From: an uncultured Bacteroidales bacterium
Lineage (GTDB): Bacteria; Bacteroidota; Bacteroidia; Bacteroidales; P3
Assembly (NCBI GenBank): GCA_947167075.1
Contig: CAMVGR010000001.1
Coordinates: 186,001-250,000, forward strand
Direction: 5' to 3'
Length of the DNA: 64,000 bases
Positions 8,459-17,696 of this stretch are shown here, piece after piece. The notes below the pieces were generated by a model. The model was not told the DNA's origin. It did no database searches and was given only the letters and a program-made list of their open reading frames with translations. A program made the position numbers and the translations under genes. Positions within the stretch are counted from its first letter, which is position 1. Each line of letters begins with the position of its first letter.

Positions 8459-9466
8459 TTAATGTATAATCTTGAATACTAGTTCTTTCAATAGCTGTCC
8501 GTCGGTCACGTCCTTCGAGGCCCTGACGCCTTTGCTTCGCAGGTCGGTTTCGTGCAGATAGCCTATGCATGTGGCCAGCTTGCCGAGGGGGTAGTTGCGG
8601 GCGGCGGTGGCATAGTCTTGTACGAAGAATGGCTTCACCCCCAGTGCACTGGCCGCTTCGCTCTTGTTTTCCACCTGATGGTATATCATCACCTTCACGA
8701 AGAAGCCGTACAGAGTGGCGATAATCACCTGAATAGGATTCTCTTTGGGGTTGGAGATGACATAGTTGACTATCCTGTTGCAAGCCATCACGTCGCGCCG
8801 TCCGATGGCTTTCTGCAGTTCAAAGACGTTGTATTCCTTGCTGATTCCGATTTGCTCTTCGATCAGTTTCTCGTCGATTGCCTCCCCCTTCGACAGGAGT
8901 GGATACAGCTTGTTCAGCTCGCCGGCCACTTTCCCCAGGTCGTTACCCAGATGCCCTGCAAGCATGGCGGCAGCTGCTTGGCCGATGGTGTAGCCGTGTG
9001 CTTGCACATGGCTCATTATCCAGTCGGGTAGCTTGTCGTCGTATATCTTGGCACTCTCGAACACCACACCGCTGTTGGCAATGGCCTTGTACACTGCTGT
9101 CCGCTTGTCCATCTTCTTGTGGCGATAGCACAGCACCAGCACCGATTGTGGCGATGGCTGCTTCAGATAGTTGACCAATGCCTCCCACTGCTGCATCGGG
9201 ATGGCCTGCGCCTCTTTCACCATCACCAGATGCACAGGCGACATCATGGGGTAGCGCTTGGTGGTGCTGACCACGGTCTGCATGTCCACATCGCGTCCAT
9301 ACACCACCGTTTGGTCGAAATCCCGTAGCGTCTCGTCGACGATATGATTCTCCATCCAGTCGGAGACCACATCGATATAGTAGTTCTCCTCGCCGGTGAG
9401 CAGATATACGGGTTTGTATTTGCCCGTTTTCAGCTCCTCAATCACTTGTTTGTCAGACAATGCCAT
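8459..9466 (-). CDS. holA: DNA polymerase III subunit delta
   Basis: A 335-residue protein beginning with KYKPVYLLTGEENYYID, the family signature of the clamp-loader delta subunit, followed by KRYPMMSPVHLVMVKEAQ and the domain II/III region (ELNKLYPLLSKGEAIDEKLIEE; EYNVFELQKAIGRRD). The delta subunit opens the beta sliding clamp. Length and domain order are normal. The start codon is followed by MALSDKQVIEELKTGK. A 437-bp non-coding gap separates it from rnr; that gap contains an 11-bp tandem array on its promoter side. Confidence 0.95.
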   Translation of the reverse strand: MALSDKQVIEELKTGKYKPVYLLTGEENYYIDVVSDWMENHIVDETLRDFDQTVVYGRDVDMQTVVSTTKRYPMMSPVHLVMVKEAQAIPMQQWEALVNYLKQPSPQSVLVLCYRHKKMDKRTAVYKAIANSGVVFESAKIYDDKLPDWIMSHVQAHGYTIGQAAAAMLAGHLGNDLGKVAGELNKLYPLLSKGEAIDEKLIEEQIGISKEYNVFELQKAIGRRDVMACNRIVNYVISNPKENPIQVIIATLYGFFVKVMIYHQVENKSEAASALGVKPFFVQDYATAARNYPLGKLATCIGYLHETDLRSKGVRASKDVTDGQLLKELVFKIIH

Positions 9467-9632
9467 TGTTTTTTCGCCTTTTTTGAAAAATACAAAGTTA
9501 CGAAATTTTTCTTATTGGTGAATATTTTTTTCTGTTCAGCCCCTCCGATGTCGTCCAACAGACTCGGTTCACCCTCCGTGTCGCAAAGTCCCATTTCTTG
9601 ATTTAACACTTTTTAACCCCTAGTTTTATGCT

Positions 9633-9709
9633 ACTTAACTCTTACATTTCTAATACTTTAGTAGGTGTTGATAAGGAGATGAGTAAGAGATGAGTAAGAC
9701 ATGGTACGT
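9633..9709 (+). repeat. 11-bp tandem array, AGATGAGTAAG family
   Basis: Seven consecutive 11-bp units. The two at 9677-9698 are identical (AGATGAGTAAG); the others are degenerate but keep the register, including ACATGGTACGT at 9699-9709, which resembles the CCGT-family unit ACATGCACCGT. It lies in the 437-bp gap between the holA start and the rnr end; apart from this array and the rnr terminator nothing gene-like is visible in the gap. Confidence 0.75.
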
Positions 9710-9841
9710 AACCAGTTGGTTTTCAGTACCCATTTTTTAGATTATGTTAAATAGAAGTCTCCGACAGGGTCCGATGGCATTTTTATGTTTTTTCGACCTT
9801 TTTTTTCGGATCTTTGCACGAAATGCACCTATGAAGGGTAG

Positions 9842-9879
9842 AAAAAAAAGACGTTCCGGACAGGCGACTGTCCGGAACG
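9842..9879 (-). terminator. Rho-independent terminator of rnr
   Basis: A perfect 12-bp stem (CGTTCCGGACAG with CTGTCCGGAACG, four-base loop) at 9852-9879, followed on the minus strand by a run of eight T residues. Confidence 0.93.
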
Positions 9880-9903
9880 AAGGTAAGGTGGCTATATTAA
9901 GGT

Positions 9904-12195
9904 TTATTTTTTGCGACGATGAGATCTGTTGGAGGAGGACTTTTTCTGGCTCTTTTGGCCTTTTTCGGCCCGATTGGGACGCTGGGAACGGCCTTGTTTC
10001 TTCCGCTCTGTGGGTGCTGTGTCTTCCTCGTCGATAAGTTCGAAGTCGATCTGTTTTTTTAGCATATCCACTTTCTTTACTCGGATATTGACGGGATAGC
10101 CGAGTTTGTAGGTGCGTCCGTGGCGGCGACCGATCACTTGGTAGTTGTCCTCGTCGAGCATGTAGTAGTCGTCTTTCAGGCTGCCTATAGGAATCATGCC
10201 CTCGCACTTGTTGCCCTCGATCTCGGCATAGATACCCCACTTGCTGACGCCGCTAATGAGGGCAGGGAAGACTTGGCCCAGTTTGTCGGCCAAGAACTCG
10301 GCCTGCTTGTACTTCACGCTGGTCCGTTCGGCATCGGCGGCCTTCTTCTCCATTACCGAACAATGCTGGCAATACTCCTCGTATTCATCCCTGCTCACCG
10401 ACTTCCCGTCGTGCAGGTAGAGGTCGAGTAGGCGGTGCACCATCAGGTCGGGGTAGCGGCGAATGGGGGAGGTGAAGTGGGTGTAGTAGGGGAATGCCAG
10501 GCCATAGTGTCCGATGTTCTCGGTGCTATAGTAGGCTTTGCTCATGGTGCGGATGGCGATGGAGTCGATCATGTTCTCTTCGCCCCGTCCGGCTATGTCG
10601 CGAAAGAGGTTGTTGTAGCTCTCGGCAAGGGCTTTGCGTGACCCTACCTTCATAGAGAATCCTAGTTTGGCTACAAATTCGACGAAGGTGTTAAGCTTTT
10701 CGGGGTTGGGCTCGTCGTGGACACGGTAGACGAAGGTGCGTCCCGACTGTCCTGTTTTGCTGTTGCGGCCCTTCGGCTTGCCGATATACTCGGCAACGGT
10801 GCGGTTGGCCAATAGCATGAATTCCTCGATAAGCCAGTTCGCTTCTTTGCTCTCCTTGATGTACACACCAATGGGGTGGGCGTTTTCGTCGAGTTGGAAT
10901 TTCACTTCCTGACTCTCAAAGTTGATAGCACCATTTTTGTATCTTTGGTTGCGGAGAACGGTGGCGAGGGCGTGGAGGGCGAGGATGGCAGTGCTGAGCT
11001 CTGCTTGTTGGCTCGTTGTTGTGCTGTCCTGCTGCCCTTCTATTATCTCTTGTGCCTCTTCGTAGGCCATGCGACGATTGCTTCGGATTACGGTCTTGCC
11101 CATCCACGTCTTGTGTATTTTGGCTTTGTTGTCCATCTCCATCACCACACTGAAACATAGTTTGTCTTCGTCTTGGCGGAGCGAGCAGACATCGTTGCAC
11201 AGCTTCTCTGGCAGCATGGGGATAGTGCGATCGACAAGATAGACAGAGGTGCCACGTTCGTAGGCCTCGCGGTCGATAGCACTGCCTGGCTTTACGTAGT
11301 AGCTCACATCGGCGATGTGTACCCCTACCTCCACATGCCCATTGTCTAACACTCGATAGGAGAGAGCGTCGTCGAAGTCTTTGGCATCGGCGGGGTCGAT
11401 GGTGAATGTGAGCACATCGCGAAAGTCGCGACGACTGGCTATCTCTTTCTTGGTGGGGCTCTTCAGTTTCTTGGCCTCGTCTTCTGCCTCTTTGGGAAAG
11501 TCGAGAGGGAAGTCGTATTCGGCCAGGATGCTTTGCATCTCCACGTTGTTGTCGCCCGGTTTGCCGAGGCGTTTGATCACCTTGCCCACAGGGTTGTTCA
11601 TCCGCTCTGGCCAGTCGGTCATTTCTACGAGCACCTTTTCTCCATTTTCGGCATTTGCTAAGTCGTCGAGGTGAATGAATATGTCTACCGGCATGGTGCG
11701 ACTGTCGCTGACCATGAAAGCAAAACGGTCCTGCTTTTGAATGATGCCGACGAAGCGTGTCTTGGCACGTTTGATGATTTCTACCACCTGTCCTTCGGGC
11801 TTGTGCATCTTGCGCTGTGGGAACATCAGCACGCGGACCGTGTCGCCATGCAGGGCATGGTGGGTGTTGTTTGGAGCTATTTGAATGTCCTCGCGGCCTT
11901 CTTCCTGCGGAATCACATAGGCCTTGCCTCCTTGCTTCATGTCGATTGTTCCGACAACGTAACTATTGGGCACCAACTCGTCGTCGATGTTCTTGGGGTT
12001 TATCTTGTATTTACCCTTGTGATCATCTTCTACCAGTTGTTTGCATTCGGCCAATTCCTGCATGGTACGTATCACCTCTTGGCGTTCTGCTTTGCTGCTT
12101 GCACCTATACGCGACGATATTTGCTTGTGGTTGAAGGCATCAAAGGGGTTGTTGATAAATACTTTCAGTATTTGTTTTGCTAATTCTTCGTTCAT
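9904..12195 (-). CDS. rnr: Ribonuclease R
   Basis: About 763 residues from ATG at 12195 (MNEELAKQILKVF). A TTG four codons upstream is possible but less likely. It has an N-terminal winged-helix domain, cold-shock domains, the RNB catalytic core (DPADAKDFDDALS with the metal-binding aspartates; HIADVSYYVKPGSAID; HYGLAFPYYTHFTSPIRRYPDL split over the core), a C-terminal S1 domain, and a basic tail rich in K, R and S. It is a processive 3'-5' exoribonuclease that degrades structured RNA. It follows the M3 peptidase gene after 18 bp, suggesting an operon, and ends at a strong terminator. Confidence 0.96.
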   Translation of the reverse strand: MNEELAKQILKVFINNPFDAFNHKQISSRIGASSKAERQEVIRTMQELAECKQLVEDDHKGKYKINPKNIDDELVPNSYVVGTIDMKQGGKAYVIPQEEGREDIQIAPNNTHHALHGDTVRVLMFPQRKMHKPEGQVVEIIKRAKTRFVGIIQKQDRFAFMVSDSRTMPVDIFIHLDDLANAENGEKVLVEMTDWPERMNNPVGKVIKRLGKPGDNNVEMQSILAEYDFPLDFPKEAEDEAKKLKSPTKKEIASRRDFRDVLTFTIDPADAKDFDDALSYRVLDNGHVEVGVHIADVSYYVKPGSAIDREAYERGTSVYLVDRTIPMLPEKLCNDVCSLRQDEDKLCFSVVMEMDNKAKIHKTWMGKTVIRSNRRMAYEEAQEIIEGQQDSTTTSQQAELSTAILALHALATVLRNQRYKNGAINFESQEVKFQLDENAHPIGVYIKESKEANWLIEEFMLLANRTVAEYIGKPKGRNSKTGQSGRTFVYRVHDEPNPEKLNTFVEFVAKLGFSMKVGSRKALAESYNNLFRDIAGRGEENMIDSIAIRTMSKAYYSTENIGHYGLAFPYYTHFTSPIRRYPDLMVHRLLDLYLHDGKSVSRDEYEEYCQHCSVMEKKAADAERTSVKYKQAEFLADKLGQVFPALISGVSKWGIYAEIEGNKCEGMIPIGSLKDDYYMLDEDNYQVIGRRHGRTYKLGYPVNIRVKKVDMLKKQIDFELIDEEDTAPTERKKQGRSQRPNRAEKGQKSQKKSSSNRSHRRKK

Positions 12196-12213
12196 AATGT
12201 TAATCAATTATTG

Positions 12214-14202
12214 TTATGCTTTGGCAAGGCCCATGCGACGTAGTAGGGCCTTTGAGTCGGGGTCTCGCCCCATGAAGTTGCGGAAGAGGATGGCAGGGTG
12301 ATCGGAACCTCCACGCGAGAGAATCTCCCTGCGGAAACACTCTGCTGTCTCTTTGTTGAATATACCATCGCTCTTGAATCTGCTGAATATGTCGGCATCC
12401 AAAACTTCTGCCCACTTGTATCCATAATAGCCGCTGGCATAGCCACCACCGAATATGTGGTTGAAGTTGGTGGCCGTGCAGCAACCAGGTACACGAGGAA
12501 GGAGGTTTGTCATAGCCTTGGCCTCCACATCTTCGGCTTTCTCAGAAAGGGGAGTGTTTGTGTCCATGGTGTGGAAGGCGATGTCGGTCTTACCAAGGTT
12601 TAGTTGCCGAAGGCAGAGCCAACCCGCCATGTGGTTCTGTGCAGCACGTATCTTATCCACTTGGTCTGCTGGCAGCGGGGCACCTGTTTGGTAGTGGTGA
12701 GCAAATGTGGCCAGGAACTCGGGCTCGTAGCACCAGTTCTCCATCACCTGCGAGGGCATCTCCACGAAGTCCCGTTTCACATTGGTGCCGCTCAAGCTCT
12801 CGTACTGTACCTCTGAGAGCATACCATGCATGGCATGACCCATCTCGTGCATAAAGGTCTCGACCTCGCTGAAACGTAGTAGGGAAGGAGCACTGGACGT
12901 GGGCTTGCTGAAGTTGCACACTACCTGTATCTGTGGGCGTACAGACCCATATTGACCTCTAAACTCTGTCATCCAGGCACCACTACGCTTGGAGGCACGT
13001 GGGAACATATCGAGATATAAAACACCCATAAATGTATCCCGGCGATATACGCGATATACCTTAACCTCCTCGTGATATACAGGTATGGTGCTATCTTCCT
13101 CGAGCCGAAGTCCGTAAAGCCTTCCATATAGTGAAAAGATGCCGTTGCGAACGGATTCGAGTGGGAAGTAGTATCGTAGGGACTCGCTATCAATGTTGTA
13201 GCGTTGCCTACGCAGCTTCTCGGATAGGTAGCTTATGTCCCATGGTGCTGGCTCGTAACCTGCCAATGCCTTCAGTTCGTTCAATTCCGACTGTGCAGTT
13301 GGCAACACAGCATCGGTGAGTTCCTGCATAAAGCGACGTAGATTGGTCAGGCTTTTTACCATGCGATCCTCCAACACATAGTCGCAATAGGTATGGTAGC
13401 CCAACAGTGCTGCTTGTTCGGCACGCAGTTCGACGATGCGACGTATCACCTCGTTGTTGTCGTGTTCGTTACCTCTGCCGCCGATGCTACCGTATGCTCG
13501 GTACATTCTTTCCCGCAGGTTGCGTCGGTTACTGTAGGTCATAAACGGGCCATAACTGGGATAGGAGAGTGTGAACACCCACCCCGACAAGCCACGTGCC
13601 GAGGCTTCTTCTGCGGCTGCGGTGCGTATCGTGTCGGGAAGTCCGTCGAGGTCGTCCTCGTCGGTCAGGTGCAGTGTCCAGTCGTTCATATCGGCCAGGG
13701 CATTCTGGCCAAAGCGTAGCTTCAGTTCGCTCAGCTCTTCCTCGTTCTTCTTGAACCGGACTGACGCTTCGCCATCCAGAGCCACTCCGTGACGTACAAA
13801 CCCCTTCAGTGTGTTGTCGAGCAGTGTCTTCTTCTCGGGGTCGTTGGCAAGGTCTGATAGAGAGGCCACTGCTTTGACCCTCTCATACAGCCTTCTGTCT
13901 GTCATCACTTTCATGCTGAAACGGGTCATCTCCGGCTCCAACTCCATCACTATGGCCTGTAGCTGTTCGTTGGTGCAGCATTCGTTTAGGTTCATCATGA
14001 TGGCACTGATCCGGTCCAGTCGTTGCGACGCGGTCTCCAGTGCCTCCACTGTGTTTTGAAAGGTGGGCGATTCAGGGTTGGTGGCGATGGCCTCTATATT
14101 GCGTTCGGCTTCAGCAATGGCCGAGCGAATGGCGGGAGCATAGTCCTCGTTGGTTATCTTGTCGAAAGGGGGAAATTCCCATTTTTGCATCAAAATGTTC
14201 AT
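12214..14202 (-). CDS. M3 family oligopeptidase / peptidyl-dipeptidase
   Basis: A 662-residue protein from ATG at 14202 (MNILMQKWEFPPFDKITNEDY); a second in-frame ATG at 14190 is also plausible. A longer open frame runs further upstream, but it would be antisense to the cobalamin riboswitch and looks non-native. The zinc motif HEMGH with the downstream glutamate (FVEMPSQVMENW) places it in the thimet oligopeptidase/Dcp/oligopeptidase A family. There is no signal peptide, so it is probably cytoplasmic and degrades short peptides. It is followed by rnr in the same direction. The upstream side is divergent to a B12-regulated transcription unit. Confidence 0.93.
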   Translation of the reverse strand: MNILMQKWEFPPFDKITNEDYAPAIRSAIAEAERNIEAIATNPESPTFQNTVEALETASQRLDRISAIMMNLNECCTNEQLQAIVMELEPEMTRFSMKVMTDRRLYERVKAVASLSDLANDPEKKTLLDNTLKGFVRHGVALDGEASVRFKKNEEELSELKLRFGQNALADMNDWTLHLTDEDDLDGLPDTIRTAAAEEASARGLSGWVFTLSYPSYGPFMTYSNRRNLRERMYRAYGSIGGRGNEHDNNEVIRRIVELRAEQAALLGYHTYCDYVLEDRMVKSLTNLRRFMQELTDAVLPTAQSELNELKALAGYEPAPWDISYLSEKLRRQRYNIDSESLRYYFPLESVRNGIFSLYGRLYGLRLEEDSTIPVYHEEVKVYRVYRRDTFMGVLYLDMFPRASKRSGAWMTEFRGQYGSVRPQIQVVCNFSKPTSSAPSLLRFSEVETFMHEMGHAMHGMLSEVQYESLSGTNVKRDFVEMPSQVMENWCYEPEFLATFAHHYQTGAPLPADQVDKIRAAQNHMAGWLCLRQLNLGKTDIAFHTMDTNTPLSEKAEDVEAKAMTNLLPRVPGCCTATNFNHIFGGGYASGYYGYKWAEVLDADIFSRFKSDGIFNKETAECFRREILSRGGSDHPAILFRNFMGRDPDSKALLRRMGLAKA

Positions 14203-14233
14203 ACAACAAATAACTGTCGTTTGAAAAAAATAT

Positions 14234-14264
14234 TTTGCCACATAGTTTTTATTTAGTACTTTTG
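14234..14264 (+). promoter_or_regulatory. Promoter of the first cobalamin-riboswitch unit
   Basis: TTTG at 14234-14237 and TACTTTTG at 14257-14264 with 19-bp spacing: a canonical Bacteroidetes promoter, placing the transcription start at about the first base of the riboswitch P1 stem. Confidence 0.85.
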
Positions 14265-14269
14265 CAGCC

Positions 14270-14436
14270 GGTTTGGTCGCCCGAAGAGGGTGCCAAGAGG
14301 GAAGCCGGTGAGAGTCCGGCGCAGTCCCGCTGCTGTAAGCTCGTCGACTGTACCCCAATCTGTTAAGTCACTGTGTGTCGCCATAGGCACATGGGAAGAC
14401 GTGGGGGAAAGAGCAAGCCAGAAGACCTGCCAAACC
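14270..14436 (+). promoter_or_regulatory. Cobalamin (B12) riboswitch
   Basis: The conserved core is present: GCCGGTGAGAGTCCGGC, CAGTCCCGCTGCTGTAA (the B12-box region) and AAGCCAGAAGACCTGCC near the 3' end. The P1 stem closes perfectly (GGTTTGG at 14270-14276 with CCAAACC at 14430-14436). It precedes two T9SS-exported proteins, so those should be repressed when B12 is plentiful. About 130 bases separate the aptamer from the first start codon, room for an expression platform. Confidence 0.95.
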
Positions 14437-14569
14437 AGATTGATTCGGTATCACTTTCGAGGAAAAAGTACACCGAGCGACACCCGCCATCAGCAGCGCA
14501 GTGTGTTTGCCACTGGTCTATTTTCCCCCAAAGTGTTGCCACGTTGAAGTGAATTAAATTAATAATAAA

Positions 14570-16195
14570 ATGATATTCAACATGGTAAAAAAACTATTCA
14601 CACTGGCATTAGGCCTCACGCTTGCCTTTGGCCTTAATGCACAAACAACCGATTCGGCCATCGACACAGCCGACATCAAGTATTGGGTGGGCGAGGGCAC
14701 AAGCCACTCCGTATTCATCTTCGACCTTCAGGGCACAACCCTTGCCTGGGGCTATCGCTACAATGCATCCGATGCGCCCACAGCTTTCGATATGGTCACC
14801 GCCATCGACCAGGCCGACCCACGTTTCGTATTGGGAGTCGACTGGGAGACCTATTCCTATGTGTACACCTATGTGGAGTGGCCGCTGAAGATTGCCGTGT
14901 CGGAGGATGACACCCGCTTCAAAGTGAATGGAGCGTTGGCCGAAGAGGGCGATATGCTCGCCGACTACGACCTCGAGGATGGCACAGTGGTGCGTATCAG
15001 CGACGACGAGGCAGACACATGGTCCAACCCGGTCAGCGCTGCCAGCGTAGCCACCCTCCCTGTCGATGCCACGATCGCTGCCGCCGATGTCAAATACTGG
15101 GTGGGCGAAGGTGCTAACCAGGCTGTAGTCGTCTACGACTGGACCTCCAATGGCCGTGCATTGGCATGGGGATTGCGCTTCGGCGACGAGGCTCCGACTG
15201 CCGACAGCGCCCTCAAGATGGTCGCTGCTGCCGATCCACGTCTGACCCTTGAGATGGATTCCAACCGTTTCTCTTTTGTCGGTCCCTTCACTATGCTGCA
15301 GTCGGCTGAAGGCTATGTGCAGTATGTACTCGACGGCAATCCCTACACCGGCCCTTACAGCCAGTTGCAGAACGGCTCGTTCCTGAAAATCGGCGAGAGC
15401 AACTATGCCACAGGTTGGGACAGCACAGAGTATGCTGGCATGTGGTTCCCCTCGGCAGTGGTGTGGACCACCCGCATCGACCCTGTCGGAGCCCCCTTCG
15501 ACACGGTGAACTCCACTATCGACCCCAAAGACATCGTCTATTGGGTGGGCACTGGCGACAAGCAGGCCGTTATGGTGTTTAACTGGGCCGGACGTTCGCT
15601 GGCTTGGGGCTACCGCTTCGCTGGCGATGCCACTGTAGAGCAGGCAATGAACGACATCCAGGCTGCCGACCCTCGCTTCAGCTTCACTGCTGCTGGCGGC
15701 TACCTGAGCGACATCGTCTATGTAGAGCAAGGCAAGGATAGCCTGAAGGGTGTCGCCTATTGGGAGCAGATGATCAATGGCGGCTACGGCTGGGGCCTCA
15801 CCCAACCGCTTGGCGACGGCGACCTCAACCTCTGGGCCGATGCTGCAGCAGGCACAGTGGTGGACAGCGCCTACTACGACGGATGGGGATGGAGCTACAA
15901 CTACCGCTACACCATGCCTATCGAGCCCGCCAGCAACCCTGCCGGCATCGCCGAGGCTCGCAGCATCGACCTCACCATCTATCCTAACCCTGTCGCCCAG
16001 CAGCTGAATGTCGCTATTCAGCCCCTCGACTACGATTTCTTAATGCAGCTCTTCGACATCAATGGACGCTGTGTGATGAGCACCACCGTCCCAGCCGGCA
16101 CTAGCCACCTGCAGGTGGCTGTCGACCACTTGGCAGCCGGGGTGTATATGCTCTCGCTTGGTGGCAGCACTGCCAAGGTTGTAGTCCGTCGATAA
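14570..16195 (+). CDS. T9SS-exported surface protein with three repeated domains, B12-regulated
   Basis: 541 residues (or 537 from ATG at 14582). Signal peptide ending GLNAQ, then three repeats of about 150 residues beginning at about 20, 175 and 320. Each has the pattern D.KYWVGEG or YWVGTGDKQAVMVFNW, then LAWG.R, then a block ending in AADPR. A short linker leads to a type A T9SS sorting domain (YPNPVAQQLNV to the C-terminal KVVVRR). I recall the (W)VG.G....VI.W....AWG motif from secreted proteins near B12 riboswitches in several phyla; that is memory, not a search. It is probably a cell-surface B12-acquisition or B12-binding component. It sits directly behind the riboswitch and six bases before the next gene. 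Confidence 0.8.
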   Translation: MIFNMVKKLFTLALGLTLAFGLNAQTTDSAIDTADIKYWVGEGTSHSVFIFDLQGTTLAWGYRYNASDAPTAFDMVTAIDQADPRFVLGVDWETYSYVYTYVEWPLKIAVSEDDTRFKVNGALAEEGDMLADYDLEDGTVVRISDDEADTWSNPVSAASVATLPVDATIAAADVKYWVGEGANQAVVVYDWTSNGRALAWGLRFGDEAPTADSALKMVAAADPRLTLEMDSNRFSFVGPFTMLQSAEGYVQYVLDGNPYTGPYSQLQNGSFLKIGESNYATGWDSTEYAGMWFPSAVVWTTRIDPVGAPFDTVNSTIDPKDIVYWVGTGDKQAVMVFNWAGRSLAWGYRFAGDATVEQAMNDIQAADPRFSFTAAGGYLSDIVYVEQGKDSLKGVAYWEQMINGGYGWGLTQPLGDGDLNLWADAAAGTVVDSAYYDGWGWSYNYRYTMPIEPASNPAGIAEARSIDLTIYPNPVAQQLNVAIQPLDYDFLMQLFDINGRCVMSTTVPAGTSHLQVAVDHLAAGVYMLSLGGSTAKVVVRR

Positions 16196-16201
16196 AAGGA
16201 A

Positions 16202-17197
16202 ATGATAAAGATTATTGTTGTTATCGTGCTCCTGCTCCTGGCCAACGTAGTTTCGGCTCAGGGGCAGGGCCCCTTTTGTGGGGGAGTGGGCACCGCGGGG
16301 TGCGATGCCATCAAAGCCGACAGCTCGGCCATCCTTGCCTGGGCTACGGGTGTCACCATCGTGCGTGGGCCACAGAATATCAGCATGCCCGATTCCCCCC
16401 TTGTCACATTCGGCGAGGACGAGAGCGTCGTGCTCGGACCGGCCAGTAGCTACACCACCGATGCTGTCAGCCTTGGCGACGGAGGAACGGCCACACTCAC
16501 TTTCGACCGTCCCATCCGCAATGGCAATGGACCCGACTTCGCAGTGTTCGAGAATGCTATGAAGAACAACCAGACAGGAGGCTACTTTCTCGAACTGGCC
16601 TTTGTCGAAGTGAGCTCCGATGGCGAGCACTTTGTCAGGTTTCCGGCCACCTCGCTTGTCCAAGATAGTGTCCAGGCAGGTCCCTTTGCCGACACCGACC
16701 CCACATTGATAAACAATCTAGCCGGCAAATACCAAGTTGGCTATGGCACCCCCTTCGACCTCGAGGAGTTGAAGGACAGTTCCGGCCTCGACATCGATGC
16801 GGTGACGCATGTCCGCATCGTCGATGTGGTCGGAGCAATCGATAGTGCCTATGCCTCGTACGATGCATTCGGCCACATCGTGAACGACCCATGGCCCACC
16901 AATTTCAATAGTGGTGGCTTCGACCTTACAGGGGTGGCAGTGATGCACCAGGTGGGCGAGGATGTGGTCGGACACGAAGCGCTTTCGGTGGTCGCCTACC
17001 CTAATCCTGTTTGCGAGATGCTCACCGTCAGTGGCCTGCTACGGGGCAGCAGGGTGAGGCTGATCGACACGATGGGCCGCACCTTGTCGGACGTTGTCGC
17101 CGAGGGCGACACAATGGCCATTGCTATGGACGACTTGCCCAAAGGTGTCTATATCCTCTCGGTCGACCAGTCGGTTCTAAGACTCGTTAAGTATTGA
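16202..17197 (+). CDS. T9SS-exported cell-surface protein of the B12-regulated pair
   Basis: 331 residues: signal peptide (about 1-19, ending VVSAQ), a globular region with VSLGDGGTATLTFDRPI, GPDFAVFENAM and FLELAFVEVSSDGEHFVRFP, and a T9SS sorting domain (YPNPVCEMLTV and PKGVYILSV to the end). The FAVFEN/FLELAFVEVSSDG pattern belongs to a family of secreted proteins that recur in Bacteroidetes cobalamin-uptake loci; the exact biochemical role is not established to my knowledge. It forms a tight operon with the preceding triple-repeat protein under the cobalamin riboswitch, supporting a role in scavenging B12 or cobinamides at the cell surface. Confidence 0.8.
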   Translation: MIKIIVVIVLLLLANVVSAQGQGPFCGGVGTAGCDAIKADSSAILAWATGVTIVRGPQNISMPDSPLVTFGEDESVVLGPASSYTTDAVSLGDGGTATLTFDRPIRNGNGPDFAVFENAMKNNQTGGYFLELAFVEVSSDGEHFVRFPATSLVQDSVQAGPFADTDPTLINNLAGKYQVGYGTPFDLEELKDSSGLDIDAVTHVRIVDVVGAIDSAYASYDAFGHIVNDPWPTNFNSGGFDLTGVAVMHQVGEDVVGHEALSVVAYPNPVCEMLTVSGLLRGSRVRLIDTMGRTLSDVVAEGDTMAIAMDDLPKGVYILSVDQSVLRLVKY

Positions 17198-17351
17198 CAA
17201 AAAACATTTAGCTAGCCAGCCGAGGCCTCCTGTATGGTTGTTCCTCGGCTGGTTTGTTGCATTCTTGTGTTTCGTCGGAGGGCAACACCCCTCCCCCTCA
17301 TCCATTCTACATACTACCCGCGAATGAACTCCGTGTTTTGTGCGTGCATCA

Positions 17352-17406
17352 GCGATGCATGTACGGTGCATGTACGGTGCATGTACGGTGCATGTACGGT
17401 TGTGAT
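17352..17406 (-). repeat. 11-bp tandem array, CCGT family, copy B
   Basis: Five 11-bp units in inverse orientation to copy A; the three central ones (17363-17395) are identical, ACGGTGCATGT on the plus strand. The end unit at 17396-17406 is a diverged form of the unit that also ends copies A, D and E. It lies in the roughly 500-bp gap after the B12-regulated pair. The only other features seen there are a -7 box and a 37-codon signal-peptide frame. Confidence 0.9.
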
Positions 17407-17502
17407 ACCTCTCTGTGCCTGTTTACCAAAGTATTGCATTTATTGAATGGATTAAATATGTGTTAAATAATGTTAAAAAAAATAGGGAGGTGAATTATTT
17501 CG

Positions 17503-17510
17503 TATATTTG
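17503..17510 (+). promoter_or_regulatory. Promoter -7 box before a short signal-peptide frame
   Basis: TATATTTG matches TAnnTTTG, 28 bp before the ATG at 17538. No TTTG is evident at -33. Confidence 0.5.
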
Positions 17511-17537
17511 CAAACATAAAATAAATCGAATTCTACT

Positions 17538-17651
17538 ATGAAAAATTTTACATCTAAAAGAATTAGAGGAAATTGCATTATGTTTATAATTCTGACAATT
17601 GGTATGATATTTCCTTCTATTGCCTGTGGGCAAGAATGGATGTTAATTTGA
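17538..17651 (+). pseudogene. Truncated secreted-protein start (37 codons)
   Basis: ATG at 17538 opens a 37-codon frame: a basic start (MKNFTSKRIRGN), a hydrophobic stretch (FIILTIGMIFPSIA), then CGQEWMLI and a stop. It looks like an intact signal peptide with its mature part lost, behind its own -7 box. The next gene has its own signal peptide, so the two are not halves of one protein. It could be a real micropeptide, a leader, or the scar of a deleted exported-protein gene. Confidence 0.4.
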
Positions 17652-17696
17652 AGTAATTCAGTATGCGATATTATTAAACTTTAAATATTTATAGTC

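Noticed and set aside
14203..14358. N-terminal extension of the M3 peptidase
   Set aside because: The extra residues are antisense to the cobalamin riboswitch and its promoter and do not resemble the family; ATG at 14202 fits the family start.
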